DNA from: Sulfuricella denitrificans
GTDB lineage: Bacteria; Pseudomonadota; Gammaproteobacteria; Burkholderiales; Sulfuricellaceae
Length of the DNA: 64,000 nt
Assembly (NCBI GenBank): GCA_002632355.1
Contig: NSJJ01000008.1
Coordinates: 1 to 64,000 of the forward strand
Reading direction: 5' to 3'
A program made the translations under genes and the position numbers. Each line of letters begins with the position of its first letter. Within the stretch, counting starts at the first letter, position 1. The notes under the pieces were generated by a model. That model saw only the letters and a program-made list of their open reading frames with translations, was not told the DNA's origin and did not search any database. This document shows positions 1 through 9,994 of this stretch, piece by piece.

Positions 1-3000
1 ACGCCGGAACCAGACCTGAACGCCATCCTCCTCGCCCCGCCCGAAGCTGGCAGCGTCCAGGCCGAACTGCGGCGCGTCACCCGCGACATGCTGCGCGCCA
101 GCGGCGGCATGTTTCTTTCTGCCGGCGGCGCCCTCACCGGCATCGCCGTCAGCGCCAGCGTCCAGGCCGGCGACCACCCGGTACAAGATTCCTCGACCGG
201 CCAGACACAAAACACCGCGAACCCGCCTGTTCAGCCTCAATCCGCCGTCATGCCCCTCTGGCGTAATATCGAGCCACGCCTGCCTGCCACTCTCGATCAG
301 GGACAAGGCATTGCAAGCGACGAGCGCCGGGCCGAAAGCAGCGGTGATCGCTCTGAATCGACCCCTCCAGATAGAGTGGCGAATACCGCAAGTACCGCCT
401 CGGCAAACGGCTCCCTCTCTCCCGGTCCGGCGCTCGTCGGCGAGAGCGGAGAGGGCGGCGCACCAGCAGCCGGGGCCGTTCCGGGCACTCGTGGCGGAAT
501 GCAAACGAGTGCGCAGTCCAGCGAAGTCCCGGCCGCCCCCCGCATCCTCGTCCGCAACGACATCTACGCAAGTGCAGACACCCATGCGGACCGGCCCGGC
601 ACTGACGCCCCGTCAATGCCGGAGATCACCACCGGCGGCGATAATGTCACCCCCAGCCCGGCAACCGGGGAAACGCCCGGCGACGAGGGCACCCCCACAC
701 CCAACCACGCTACGCCGGTTGCCTCCGCCCTTGTCGCCTCCGCCCAGCCTCAGGCGGTATACGTCTACACCCCCGCCCCCCCGCGGGTGACCGATGAAAA
801 CGCCGATGGTGAGGAAGACCAGCCGATTCTCATCGACCCCGCTCTTCTCCTGGAAAACGACCTCCCCGGCGAAACCGGCCGCACCCTTCGCCTGGCCGCT
901 GTTGGAGACGCACGCCACGGCACGGTCGAAATCGATGCTGACGGCAATATCCTCTTTACTCCAGAAGAAAACTACGCCGGCGAAGCTTCCTTCCAGTACA
1001 GCGTCGAAGATAGCGGTGGCCTGCAAACCCCCGGCCGCTTTACGCTCAACCTTGCCAACAGCAATGACGCACCAGAAGCCCGGGACGAAGAAACTGACAG
1101 TGACGAGGACATCGTCCTCCATATCAATACCGCTGACCTGCTTGCAAACGACAGCGACCCCGATCTCCCCTACGGCGATACGCTCACCCTCACCGCCGTC
1201 GGCAACGCACGCCACGGCACAGTCGAAATCGGTGCCGACGGCAACCTGATCTTCACCCCCGAGGCCGACTACTATGGCGATGCCGGCTTCGACTACACCG
1301 TCAGCGACAGCCAGGGCGAGACTGCTCATGCCAGCGCGATCATCCATCTCGCCTCGGTCGAGGACGCGCCGCGCGTCCAGGGCGAGACACTCGCCTGCGA
1401 TGAAGACCAGACCCTCCAGTTCACCGCGGCAGGCTTGCTCGCCAACGATAGCGCCGGCGAACCTGGCCGCAGCATTCACCTGGCCGGTATTACCAATGCC
1501 AGCCATGGCACGGTCGAACTCGATGCCCAGGGTGAGGTGATCTTTACGCCAGATGCAAACTACTTCGGCGCCGCTGGCTTTGATTATGTTGTCGAGGACG
1601 ACCATGGCATGCAAAGCACGGCCAGCGTTAGCCTCGACCTCGCGAGCGTGAATGACACACCCATCGCCTCAGGTGAGGAACTTGCCAGCGACGAGGACGT
1701 CGCTCTGGTTTTTAATCCGGCCGACCTTCTCGCCAACGAGGTCGATGCCGATCTCGTAACCGGTGATTTGCTCGCCATCACGCATGTCGGCAATGCCAGC
1801 CACGGCACGGCCCGGATCGAGCCTGACGGACAAATCCGCTTCACGCCTGAGCCAGACTATTTCGGCGAGGCCGGATTTGAATACACCGTATCGGATAGCG
1901 GTGGCGCGAGCACCACGGCAAATGTCCAGATCCACCTCGCGCCTGTCAACGACGCTCCGCACGGCGACATCAGCACCGCCGGACGGGAGGACCAGGGCCT
2001 TGTCATCGACCCCGCCGATCTCCTTGCCCACGCCAGCGATGCCGAGGGCGATGCCATCACCCTGTCGGACATCGGCAACCCCAGCCATGGCCAGCTCGAT
2101 ATCGGCGCCGACGGACAAATCCGCTTCACCCCGGACGAGAATTACCACGGAGAAGCTGGCTTCAGTTATACCCTGACCGACGCTCACGGGGCGCAGGCCA
2201 TTGCCACGGCGCATATCGACTTCGCGAGCGTGAACGATTTGCCCCAGGCGGTGGGGGAGAGCGTGGGAGCGCTGGAAGACGAAATCCTGAACTTCTCGCG
2301 GCTAAGCTTGCTGGCAAACGATACCGATGTCGAAACGGCGCCGGAGGATTTGCGCATCGCGAGCGTGGGCAATGCCCGTCACGGCACGGTGCAACTGACT
2401 GCGGATGGCGGTGTGCGTTTTACGCCCCAGGCCGATTATTTCGGCGAGGCGGGTTTCGATTACACGGTGGAGGATGCCGACGGCGGCCTGGCGACAGCGG
2501 GGGTGAGTATCGCGCTGGAGGCGGTGAATGACGCGCCGCGTTTGCAGGGCGAGAGCATGAGTATTCTGGAGAATACGACGCGAATTTTTAGTTCAGCAGT
2601 GCTGCTGGCCAATGATACCGACCCGGACAACGTCCATGCCGATCTCGCCATCGTCGGCGTAGGGGGTGCCAGCCACGGCCAGGTCAGCCTGGGTACGGAT
2701 GGCGCAGTAACATTTACTCCGGATTTTAATTTTACCGGGTACGGCGGGTTCACTTATACGGTAAGCGATGGGGTGGGCGGAGTGTCGCAGGCGGTAACGC
2801 TGATCAGCGTGGTCCCGCCGAATCAATCGCCGGTGGTCAACGGCGAGATCATCGATACCAAACGTGCCGCGAGTATTACCTGTACCACCGCCCAGCTCCT
2901 GGCAAACGATTGGGACCCGGATGGGGATGGGCTGACGATCAGCAACGTGGATGGCGCATACAATGGATCGGTTTATATGAGCGGGGGGGCAATCGTCTTC

Positions 3001-4626
3001 ACGCCGGTGGGCGGCACAGGGTCGTTGAATGCCGGTTTTTCCTATACGGTGTCCGATGGTCATGGTGCCTACGGGACAGGTCAGGTCGCGCTCAATCTGG
3101 CAATGAACCGGACTCCGGTGGCGGTGGACGACGGTTTCACCGGCTATGAGGACATCGCCCTGACGATTTCGCAGAGTGAGTTGCTGGCGAATGACAGCGA
3201 TCCAGACAACCCGCATGGCGATCTGAGGATTGTCAACGTGGGCGGGGCGATAAATCTTGCCAGCCTGAGCCTGCAAGGAGGTAGCGTGGTAGCTCGGCCC
3301 GCGCCGGAATTTTCCGGCACAGCGAGCTTCAATTATGAGGTTTCGGATGGGGAGGGCGGCAGTACGGTGGCGACGGCGATTCTGACTATCCTGCCGGTAA
3401 ACGATGCGCCGATAGTGGACCAGGTACAGTACAACGCTTCGATGATTTCTTACGTTGATTCGGAAACCGGAGGGTACATCAGTACGCAGAACCCAAATCA
3501 AACGGGACATATATTTGCCCATGACCCGGATGGAAATTCGGCTGCCTTGCGCTATGAAATTGCCAGCCAGTCAGCACACGGTCACGAAAATTCCCTCAAT
3601 GCTGCCGGCGACTGGCGCTATGAAAGCCAGCAGGGCGACCCCTATAACGGTCCCGACTCCTTTACCGTGAAGGTGATCGACGCGGAAGGCGCTTTTACCC
3701 TTGCCACCATCAACACCCTCCACGTCGGTTCAGGCGGTGGGAGCGGCAAGCCCGTTACCCTCGATCTCGATGGAAACGGTTTGCAATTTGCCAATCTGGA
3801 TGATTCCCAGGCCTATTTCGATATCAATGGAGATGGCTGGCGCGAGCACATCGCCTGGGTTGCGGGTGGTGATGCCTTGCTGGTTCTGGATACTGAGGGC
3901 GATCGGGTGATCGATAAGCCAGAGGAGATTTCTTTTGTGGGTTACGCGCCGGATGCACAAACCGATCTTGAGGGACTAAGCGCCTTCGATTCCAACGGCG
4001 ACGGACGGCTGGACCGGCTCGACGCGCGCTGGGGCGATTTTGGCGCGTGGCTTGACGGTAATGGAAATGGCGTGACGGATGCGGGTGAATTCCAGACCCT
4101 GGAAGAGGCCGGGATCGCAGATATCGGGCTGGAGAGCAACCATCAGGTTCAGAGACTGGGTGATGTGACCCTGCTCGGTGTGGCTGAATTCACCCGGACG
4201 GATGGTAGTACGGGGGCGGTGGGTGATGTTACGTTCCGTTATGAAAGCGGCGATATCGCCAAGGCTTCCCCGGCGACATCGAGCACGGAGATTCCACTGG
4301 TCGAGGAAGAGGATCGTCACGGTGCTGTGCGGGTTGTCGATGCGGGCCTGGCCGCATCAGACGAGACCGTGATGGATCCGGTTCCCGAATTGGCGGTGTC
4401 CGCCGAAACGAATGCCGATGATGCCACGGATAGTGAAACGATATTAATCGCCGATGCCGATGTTGCGCGCCTGGGATTGCTGTTTACCCAACTCACGGCG
4501 AGTGTTGACCTTGGCACCGAGCCGCCCATGGGAATGGTGGAAGTTCAGCCCGCGAACGATGCCGTGTTCCCGACGGCGGGCGCGTTTGAAGATAATAATC
4601 CGCTTCCACTGGTGGTGGGCGCGTGA
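1..4626 (+). CDS. Large cadherin-like tandem-repeat surface protein, predicted type I secretion substrate (5' partial)
   Basis: The reading frame is open from base 1, so the true start lies upstream; the first in-window ATG is at 88, giving 1,512 residues from there. After a Gly/Ala-rich hydrophobic stretch (residues 8-28) and a Pro/Thr/Ser/Ala-rich linker come about nine repeats of roughly 95 residues (about 237-1110). Their signatures are LLANDxD, SHGTVE, FTPxxDYFGEAGFDYTV and VNDAP, typical of tandem-95/cadherin-like beta-sandwich adhesins. A divergent VCBS-like repeat follows. The C-terminal module (about 1222-1350) has several DxDGNG/DxNGDG calcium loops. No glycine-rich RTX nonapeptides are visible. 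The exporter genes follow directly, so export by them is inferred. Only five lysines are present (residues 925, 1195, 1221, 1277, 1392). It is probably an adhesin or biofilm matrix protein; binding partners are unknown. Confidence 0.85.
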   Translation, partial: TPEPDLNAILLAPPEAGSVQAELRRVTRDMLRASGGMFLSAGGALTGIAVSASVQAGDHPVQDSSTGQTQNTANPPVQPQSAVMPLWRNIEPRLPATLDQGQGIASDERRAESSGDRSESTPPDRVANTASTASANGSLSPGPALVGESGEGGAPAAGAVPGTRGGMQTSAQSSEVPAAPRILVRNDIYASADTHADRPGTDAPSMPEITTGGDNVTPSPATGETPGDEGTPTPNHATPVASALVASAQPQAVYVYTPAPPRVTDENADGEEDQPILIDPALLLENDLPGETGRTLRLAAVGDARHGTVEIDADGNILFTPEENYAGEASFQYSVEDSGGLQTPGRFTLNLANSNDAPEARDEETDSDEDIVLHINTADLLANDSDPDLPYGDTLTLTAVGNARHGTVEIGADGNLIFTPEADYYGDAGFDYTVSDSQGETAHASAIIHLASVEDAPRVQGETLACDEDQTLQFTAAGLLANDSAGEPGRSIHLAGITNASHGTVELDAQGEVIFTPDANYFGAAGFDYVVEDDHGMQSTASVSLDLASVNDTPIASGEELASDEDVALVFNPADLLANEVDADLVTGDLLAITHVGNASHGTARIEPDGQIRFTPEPDYFGEAGFEYTVSDSGGASTTANVQIHLAPVNDAPHGDISTAGREDQGLVIDPADLLAHASDAEGDAITLSDIGNPSHGQLDIGADGQIRFTPDENYHGEAGFSYTLTDAHGAQAIATAHIDFASVNDLPQAVGESVGALEDEILNFSRLSLLANDTDVETAPEDLRIASVGNARHGTVQLTADGGVRFTPQADYFGEAGFDYTVEDADGGLATAGVSIALEAVNDAPRLQGESMSILENTTRIFSSAVLLANDTDPDNVHADLAIVGVGGASHGQVSLGTDGAVTFTPDFNFTGYGGFTYTVSDGVGGVSQAVTLISVVPPNQSPVVNGEIIDTKRAASITCTTAQLLANDWDPDGDGLTISNVDGAYNGSVYMSGGAIVFTPVGGTGSLNAGFSYTVSDGHGAYGTGQVALNLAMNRTPVAVDDGFTGYEDIALTISQSELLANDSDPDNPHGDLRIVNVGGAINLASLSLQGGSVVARPAPEFSGTASFNYEVSDGEGGSTVATAILTILPVNDAPIVDQVQYNASMISYVDSETGGYISTQNPNQTGHIFAHDPDGNSAALRYEIASQSAHGHENSLNAAGDWRYESQQGDPYNGPDSFTVKVIDAEGAFTLATINTLHVGSGGGSGKPVTLDLDGNGLQFANLDDSQAYFDINGDGWREHIAWVAGGDALLVLDTEGDRVIDKPEEISFVGYAPDAQTDLEGLSAFDSNGDGRLDRLDARWGDFGAWLDGNGNGVTDAGEFQTLEEAGIADIGLESNHQVQRLGDVTLLGVAEFTRTDGSTGAVGDVTFRYESGDIAKASPATSSTEIPLVEEEDRHGAVRVVDAGLAASDETVMDPVPELAVSAETNADDATDSETILIADADVARLGLLFTQLTASVDLGTEPPMGMVEVQPANDAVFPTAGAFEDNNPLPLVVGA
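796..3420 (+). repeat. Nine tandem ~95-codon cadherin-like repeats
   Basis: About nine in-frame repeats encode beta-sandwich domains. Some copies are nearly identical at DNA level: the segments beginning gcacgccacggcac at 910 and 1207 differ at only a few of about 39 bases, and gacggacaaatccgcttcac occurs in both the fourth and fifth repeats. Later copies (after about 2,220) are more diverged and use different synonymous codons. This suggests internal duplication or gene conversion in the 5' half. Confidence 0.8.
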
Positions 4627-4657
4627 TGCCCGGATGCCACGGCCTGGATGACAGGCC

Positions 4658-5125
4658 TTGCGCGTAACCCCTTTTTCTACTTCGGATATCGACGAGGTCA
4701 TGGCGCTCGGCCGCCTGAATCTGGCCGAAAGCCGTTTCGCCAGGCTTCCCTTCGATAGCGGCAGGGTGCGTGCGCGGCTGGAGCGCATGGTGAACGATCC
4801 GCAAGCATCCAACTTCGCGGTGGTCGCCCGTCGCGAGGATGGCAGCTTGAGCGGATACATGGCGGGGAAGGTGGAGGAGTATTTTTTCTGCGGGGAGCGG
4901 ATCGCTTCTTCGGTATTTCTTTTCGTCGATCCCGCGCGGCGCGGCGGACTGGCGGCCGTCAAGATGGTGCTCGCATTCCGTGCCTGGGCGCGTAGCCGGG
5001 GCGCGGTCGAAATCTATATCGGGGTGGCTGGCGGCGTAAATGTGGAGCGTACCGGGCGCTTCCTGCAGCGCCTGGGTTTGAAATTGACGGGCGGGAATTA
5101 TTCCGCCTGGCTCGAACCTGTCTGA
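4658..5125 (+). CDS. GNAT-family acetyltransferase in the type I secretion locus
   Basis: This 155-residue protein has the GNAT layout: an N-terminal helix pair, the central strand FAVVARRE...GYMAGKV, then SSVFLFVDPARRGG resembling the acetyl-CoA loop, and a C-terminal strand ending in FLQRLGLKLTGGNYS. A TTG start at 4658 is the only option covering the whole domain, since an in-frame stop lies at 4649; the first ATG is at 4700. It lies 31 bases after the adhesin gene and 34 before the exporter gene, so cotranscription is likely. The substrate is unknown; modification of the secreted protein is a guess. The family call is sound, the function is not known. Confidence 0.7.
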   Translation: MRVTPFSTSDIDEVMALGRLNLAESRFARLPFDSGRVRARLERMVNDPQASNFAVVARREDGSLSGYMAGKVEEYFFCGERIASSVFLFVDPARRGGLAAVKMVLAFRAWARSRGAVEIYIGVAGGVNVERTGRFLQRLGLKLTGGNYSAWLEPV

Positions 5126-5159
5126 AACTCCCTGCTTTAAGTTCTGATATAGGATAAAA

Positions 5160-7319
5160 ATGCAAGCAGACCCAAGTCATGTCATGCCCAATAACCACGC
5201 CCATCTCCTGATTCTCAAGTTGTATGTTCACCTGCAGGGCCTGAATCTCGATTTTGGCCAGTTGACGCACATGTTCGACGAACCTGGGCAGGTGTTCGAT
5301 ATGGCGAGGCTGATCATGGCGCTGGACGAGCTGGGGTTCGACGCTCGGCGAGAGAGTGGAGGGCTGGGCAGGCTGGGGCAAGCGCGTCTGCCGGTTATCG
5401 CGGAAACGCGCGAGGGTGGCTGGATGCTGGTGGGGCGCGTGGATGCGCAAGGGGTGGTGGTGCAGCGTGCAGGCGCCGAGCAACCGGAATTGCTCAAGCG
5501 TACTGATTTCGAAGTAATCTGGGGTGGGGCCTGGGTGTCGGCGCAGCGGCGTACTCAAGGTGCGGCGGAGGCGGATGGGGGTTTCGGCGTCGACTGGTTC
5601 TGGTATGCGATCAGCAAGCATCGGGCAGTACTGGGAGAGGTGCTGCTGGCCTCATTTTTCGTGCAGATTTTCGCTTTGGTGTCGCCGCTGGTGTTCCAGG
5701 TGATCATCGATAAGGTCCTGACCCACCGCAGCATGACAACCCTGGATGTGATGGTAGTGGCATTGCTGGGGGTTTCGCTGTTCGAGGTGATCCTGTCGGC
5801 GATGCGCCATTATCTGTTCTCCCATACCACCAACCGTGTGGACGTGGAACTGGGAGCAAAGTTGTTCAAGCATCTCCTGCATTTGCCGCTCGCTTATTTC
5901 GAGTCGCGCCGTTCTGGGGATACCGTGGCGCGGGTGCGGGAACTGGAGAATGCGCGCAACTTCCTGACCGGACAAACCCTGACGGCCTGGCTGGATTTGT
6001 TTTTTGCCGGAGTGTTCCTGGCGGTGATGTTCTACTATAGCCCGATCCTGGCGTGGATCGTGGTGGCGGCGCTGCCGGTGTTCTTTGGCGCTTCGCTGGT
6101 GATTACGCCCATTCTGCGCAAGAAGCTGGAGGACAAGTTTGCTCTGGGCGCGGAAAACCAGGCCTTCCTGGTGGAGACTGTGACTTCGATGGAGACCTTG
6201 AAGGGGCTGGCGGTCGAGCCTCACTGGCAACGCGAATGGGAGCGCCGCCTGGCGGACTACGTGCAGGCGGCTTTTCATGGCGGCCACCTGGCGAATGCGA
6301 CCAATCAATTCATCGGCTTCGCGAGCAAAGTGCTGACCGTGGCGTTGTTGTGGATGGGGGCAAAGTTGGTGATTGATGGCGAGTTGACGGTGGGCGGGCT
6401 GATTGCCTTCAATATGCTGGCCGGGCGCATCAACGCGCCGATCCTGAAGCTGTCCTCGCTGTGGCAGGATTTTACCCAGATGAAAGTGTCTATCACGCGC
6501 TTGGCAGATATCATGGATACCCCGGTGGAACCCGCCTTCCGCCCCGACCGGGCGACGCCGCCGGAGATCACGGGGCGGGTCGTATTCGACCGGGTGACCT
6601 TCCGTTACCGCCCGGATGGGCCGGAAATTCTCTCCGACGTGTCCTTCACTGTCGAGCCGGGCGGGGTGATTGGCCTGGTGGGTGTCTCGGGGGCGGGAAA
6701 GACCACGCTGATGCGTCTTCTGCAACGTCTGTACACGCCCGAGCGCGGGCGGGTGACGGTGGACGGGATCGATCTTTCGCTGGTGGACACCGGTTGGCTG
6801 CGTCGCCAGATTGGTGTGGTGAGCCAGGACACGGTGCTGTTCAACCGCTCGGTGCGCGATAACATTGCTCTGGCAGACGCCAGCCTGTCCATGGAGGCCG
6901 TGATGGACGCGGCCAGACTGGCGGGTGCGCACGATTTTATCCTGGAATTGCCGGAAGGCTACGATACACTGATCGGAGACCGCGGCGGCAAGCTTTCCGG
7001 CGGGCAGCGTGCGCGCATCGCCATTGCCAGAGCACTGGCGACGAATCCCAGGCTGCTCTTGCTGGACGAGGCGACAGCCGCTCTGGATTACGAATCGGAA
7101 CGCGCCATCCACGACAACATGGCGCAAATCTGCCAAGGCCGCACCGTGTTCATCGTGGCGCACCGCTTGCCGACGCTACGTCTGGCCCACCGTATCCTGG
7201 TGCTGGACCGGGGGCGCCTGATCGAGGAGGGCAGCCACGGCGAGCTGATGCATCAGGGGGGCCGCTACCACGGCCTGTACAAGATGCACCAGGTTCTGGA
7301 GGGCGCGCAACATGCCTGA
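5160..7319 (+). CDS. Type I secretion ABC exporter (HlyB/LapB type)
   Basis: A 719-residue inner-membrane ATPase/permease. Residues 1-135 form a C39-like domain with no cysteine, so it should bind substrate rather than cleave a leader, as in HlyB. The membrane domain (about 150-440) is followed by the nucleotide-binding domain: Walker A GVSGAGKTT, signature LSGGQRARIAIA, Walker B LLLLDEATAALD and H-loop IVAHRL. All catalytic elements are intact. Its 3' end overlaps the adaptor gene by 8 bases. It presumably exports the upstream repeat protein in one step through the adaptor and the TolC-type channel. Confidence 0.93.
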   Translation: MQADPSHVMPNNHAHLLILKLYVHLQGLNLDFGQLTHMFDEPGQVFDMARLIMALDELGFDARRESGGLGRLGQARLPVIAETREGGWMLVGRVDAQGVVVQRAGAEQPELLKRTDFEVIWGGAWVSAQRRTQGAAEADGGFGVDWFWYAISKHRAVLGEVLLASFFVQIFALVSPLVFQVIIDKVLTHRSMTTLDVMVVALLGVSLFEVILSAMRHYLFSHTTNRVDVELGAKLFKHLLHLPLAYFESRRSGDTVARVRELENARNFLTGQTLTAWLDLFFAGVFLAVMFYYSPILAWIVVAALPVFFGASLVITPILRKKLEDKFALGAENQAFLVETVTSMETLKGLAVEPHWQREWERRLADYVQAAFHGGHLANATNQFIGFASKVLTVALLWMGAKLVIDGELTVGGLIAFNMLAGRINAPILKLSSLWQDFTQMKVSITRLADIMDTPVEPAFRPDRATPPEITGRVVFDRVTFRYRPDGPEILSDVSFTVEPGGVIGLVGVSGAGKTTLMRLLQRLYTPERGRVTVDGIDLSLVDTGWLRRQIGVVSQDTVLFNRSVRDNIALADASLSMEAVMDAARLAGAHDFILELPEGYDTLIGDRGGKLSGGQRARIAIARALATNPRLLLLDEATAALDYESERAIHDNMAQICQGRTVFIVAHRLPTLRLAHRILVLDRGRLIEEGSHGELMHQGGRYHGLYKMHQVLEGAQHA

Positions 7320-8631
7320 AGCACTCACCATGAACCAGTTTTCTACCTCCGTTATCGCCCTGCAGGCGCGCGCACCTGCGCGCATGGCGCGTATGGTGAC
7401 CCTGGCGATTTGTTGCATGGCGTTTCTGGTCATGCTGTACGTTTATTTCGCACGCATCGATATCGTGGCTTCGGCTCAGGGCCACATCGTGCCTTCTGGC
7501 AAGACCAAGGTGGTGCAGCCACTGGAGGCTGGCGTGGTACGCGCCATCCAGGTCCGCGACGGGCAGCGGGTCAGGGCTGGGGATATCCTGGTGGAGCTCG
7601 ACCCCACGGCCACGACGGCGGAACGGGATCGGCTGCAACGCGAGGCTTTCGAGGCAGAGGCTGATGCGTCACGGTTGGCTGCTTTATTGCAGGGGAATGG
7701 ACGTTTCGATTCTCCTCGTGACCTGCCGCCAGAAATCGCCGTTAATCAGCAAGCTATGTTCGTCAACCGTCTGGCGGAGCAACGCTCTCACCTTGCTGCG
7801 ATGGATGCCGACATCGCGCGCCGTCAGGCCGACCGCGATGGTGTCGCGGGGAGCCTGACGCAAATCCGGGCCAGTTTGCCGCTGGTCAGAAGAAAGCATG
7901 AGATGCGCGAGGAGTTGGCCAAGACCGGCCACATTGCAGAAACCGGCCTGATTGAGACGAAGCTGGAGTTGCTCAACCTGGAGAAAGAACTTTCGGTGCA
8001 GCAGAATCGTCTTGCTGAGGCGTCTGCGGGCCTGAATGCTGCATTGCGGCAAAAGGAACAGGCTGTGGCCGAATACCGTGCACGGATTTCATCAGAACTG
8101 GCCGATGCTGCCCGGAAGCGGGATATGGCGCACCAGGACCTTATCAAGGCGACCCAACGGCGCGAGCAGCAGACTTTGCGCGCACCCATTGATGGCGTGG
8201 TGCAGCAACTGGCGGTGACCACGGTGGGCGGGGTGGTGACCCCGGCGCAGCAACTGATGATGGTGGCACCGGAAAATTCGACGCTGGAAGTGGAGGCGCA
8301 GGTGCTCAACAAGGATATCGGCCATATCAAGGCCGGCCAGCGCGCCATCGTCAAGATTGAAACTTACGACTTCACGCGTTACGGCTATATCGAGGGCGGA
8401 GTGCAATGGGTTGGCTCCGACGCCATGGCCGATCCCAAACTGGGTTTGGTTTATCCAGTACGTATCCGGCTTAATGCAGCAGAAACTCCGAATATCGTCA
8501 ACGGACGCAAGGGAGCAGCCGCACCGGGCATGAGCGTGACGGCAGACGTACGCGTGGCAGACCGGCGCATGATCGAATACTTCCTTGCGCCCTTACTGCG
8601 CTATAAGGAAGAAAGCTTGCGGGAACGTTAA
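7312..8631 (+). CDS. HlyD-family type I secretion membrane fusion protein
   Basis: This 439-residue periplasmic adaptor starts at ATG 7312 with GGAGGG about 8 bases upstream, inside the end of the exporter gene. One N-terminal membrane helix (about residues 24-46) is followed by the lipoyl-like half motif GHIVPSGKTKVVQPLEAGVV, a long alpha-helical hairpin (about 110-280), and the second barrel with LRAPIDGVVQQLAV. The C-terminal ADVRVADRRMIEYFLAPLLRY end is typical of type I adaptors. It should bridge the ABC exporter and the outer-membrane channel encoded next. Confidence 0.93.
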   Translation: MPEALTMNQFSTSVIALQARAPARMARMVTLAICCMAFLVMLYVYFARIDIVASAQGHIVPSGKTKVVQPLEAGVVRAIQVRDGQRVRAGDILVELDPTATTAERDRLQREAFEAEADASRLAALLQGNGRFDSPRDLPPEIAVNQQAMFVNRLAEQRSHLAAMDADIARRQADRDGVAGSLTQIRASLPLVRRKHEMREELAKTGHIAETGLIETKLELLNLEKELSVQQNRLAEASAGLNAALRQKEQAVAEYRARISSELADAARKRDMAHQDLIKATQRREQQTLRAPIDGVVQQLAVTTVGGVVTPAQQLMMVAPENSTLEVEAQVLNKDIGHIKAGQRAIVKIETYDFTRYGYIEGGVQWVGSDAMADPKLGLVYPVRIRLNAAETPNIVNGRKGAAAPGMSVTADVRVADRRMIEYFLAPLLRYKEESLRER

Positions 8632-9972
8632 GTGGCCTTGGTGAGGGCGAGCCAATACCTATTGGCGCTGTGCGGGCTATTGCCATGGAATGGCGCTCTG
8701 GCTACTGATTTGATGCAGGTTTATCTGCGCGCGCAAGCCAATGATCCAGTCTTCGAGGCGGCGCGCCATGCACTCGACGCGGGGCGGGAAAAAGTGCCGC
8801 AGGCTGCAGCTGGCCTGTTGCCGGGTATCGACCTGAGGGCCAGTCGCAGCCGGGCCAGGGGCGAGGCGAGTTTCGGCGAAGCGCCCGGCGCTGAGCGGAA
8901 GGCCTTCAGCAATGGCTGGACTTTACAGCTGACCCAGCCTCTGGTGCGGCTGCAGAGCTGGGAAAACTATTCCCAGTCGCTGGCGCTTGAACGCCAGGCC
9001 GAGGCACAATTTGCCCTGAACCGGCAGGAGCTGATCTTGCGTGTGGCCCAGGCTTATTTTGATGTTCTCGTAGCGCATGAAAGCCTGGGCGTAGCCGAAG
9101 CGCAGCAATACGCGGTTGAGCAGCAACTTGGGCTCGCCAGGCGCACTTTTGAGGTTGGGTCGGCAACGGTTACTGATGTTCATGAATCTCGGTCGCGCTT
9201 CGATCTGGCGCGCGCACAACGGATTGCCGCGGCAAACGACTTGGTGATAAAACGCGCCGAACTGGAAAAGATCGTCGGCGACAGTATTCCGCTGCTGGCG
9301 CCACTCAAGCCCGATGCCATTGTATCCGGACCCGAGCCCGGGAATGCGGAAGCATGGATTTCCGGGGCGCGGAATGGTCATCTCATGGTACGCATCCAGC
9401 AGGCAGCATTGGATGCCGCCGAACATGAAATGTCAAAGAGCCGTGCAGGGCATTTGCCGACACTGGATTTGACAGTATCGCGCGAGCACAATGATGCATC
9501 CGGAAGCGTGTCTTCCCCTGTCGATCAGGCATCGCGGGTGAATTCTTCACAAATCGGCGTTCAACTTACGATTCCGCTTTTTTCGGGTGGCGCGACGCAA
9601 GCACGGGTACGCGAGGGGGAGGCGGTCAGGAGGAAGGCATTCGCTGATCTGGAAGTCGCCAGACGGCAAGCTGCGGCACTTGCCCGGCAGGCATACTCGG
9701 GTGTTCAGAGCGGTTTGGCGCAGAGTGAAGCCTTGGCGCAGGCGGTTATTTCCAGCCGCAGTGCAGTCGAGGCGAACCGTATCGGCTATAAAATCGGCAC
9801 CCGCATCAACATCGACGTACTGAATGCCGAACAGCAGTTTTACGCTGCGCAGCGGGATTTGGCGCGTACGCGTTATGAAACCGTTTTGCAGGGCTTGAAA
9901 CTGAAAGCTGCGGCAGGGACTCTGGACGGAACCGATGTAGTCGCGGTCAATGAATTGCTGCAAACGAATTAA
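8632..9972 (+). CDS. TolC-family outer membrane channel for type I secretion
   Basis: A 446-residue protein that begins with GTG directly after the adaptor stop codon; another GTG at 8641 is possible. A signal peptide (about residues 1-25, ending ALA) precedes two OEP repeats of coiled helices and beta strands, for example SLALERQAEAQFALNRQELILRVAQAYFDVL cut across residues 110-145 and the conserved GTRINIDVLNAEQQ near 385. Immediate coupling to the exporter and adaptor genes indicates a dedicated channel rather than the general efflux TolC. Confidence 0.9.
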   Translation: MALVRASQYLLALCGLLPWNGALATDLMQVYLRAQANDPVFEAARHALDAGREKVPQAAAGLLPGIDLRASRSRARGEASFGEAPGAERKAFSNGWTLQLTQPLVRLQSWENYSQSLALERQAEAQFALNRQELILRVAQAYFDVLVAHESLGVAEAQQYAVEQQLGLARRTFEVGSATVTDVHESRSRFDLARAQRIAAANDLVIKRAELEKIVGDSIPLLAPLKPDAIVSGPEPGNAEAWISGARNGHLMVRIQQAALDAAEHEMSKSRAGHLPTLDLTVSREHNDASGSVSSPVDQASRVNSSQIGVQLTIPLFSGGATQARVREGEAVRRKAFADLEVARRQAAALARQAYSGVQSGLAQSEALAQAVISSRSAVEANRIGYKIGTRINIDVLNAEQQFYAAQRDLARTRYETVLQGLKLKAAAGTLDGTDVVAVNELLQTN

Positions 9973-9994
9973 TAAAATCAGGGGAAAATATGCC

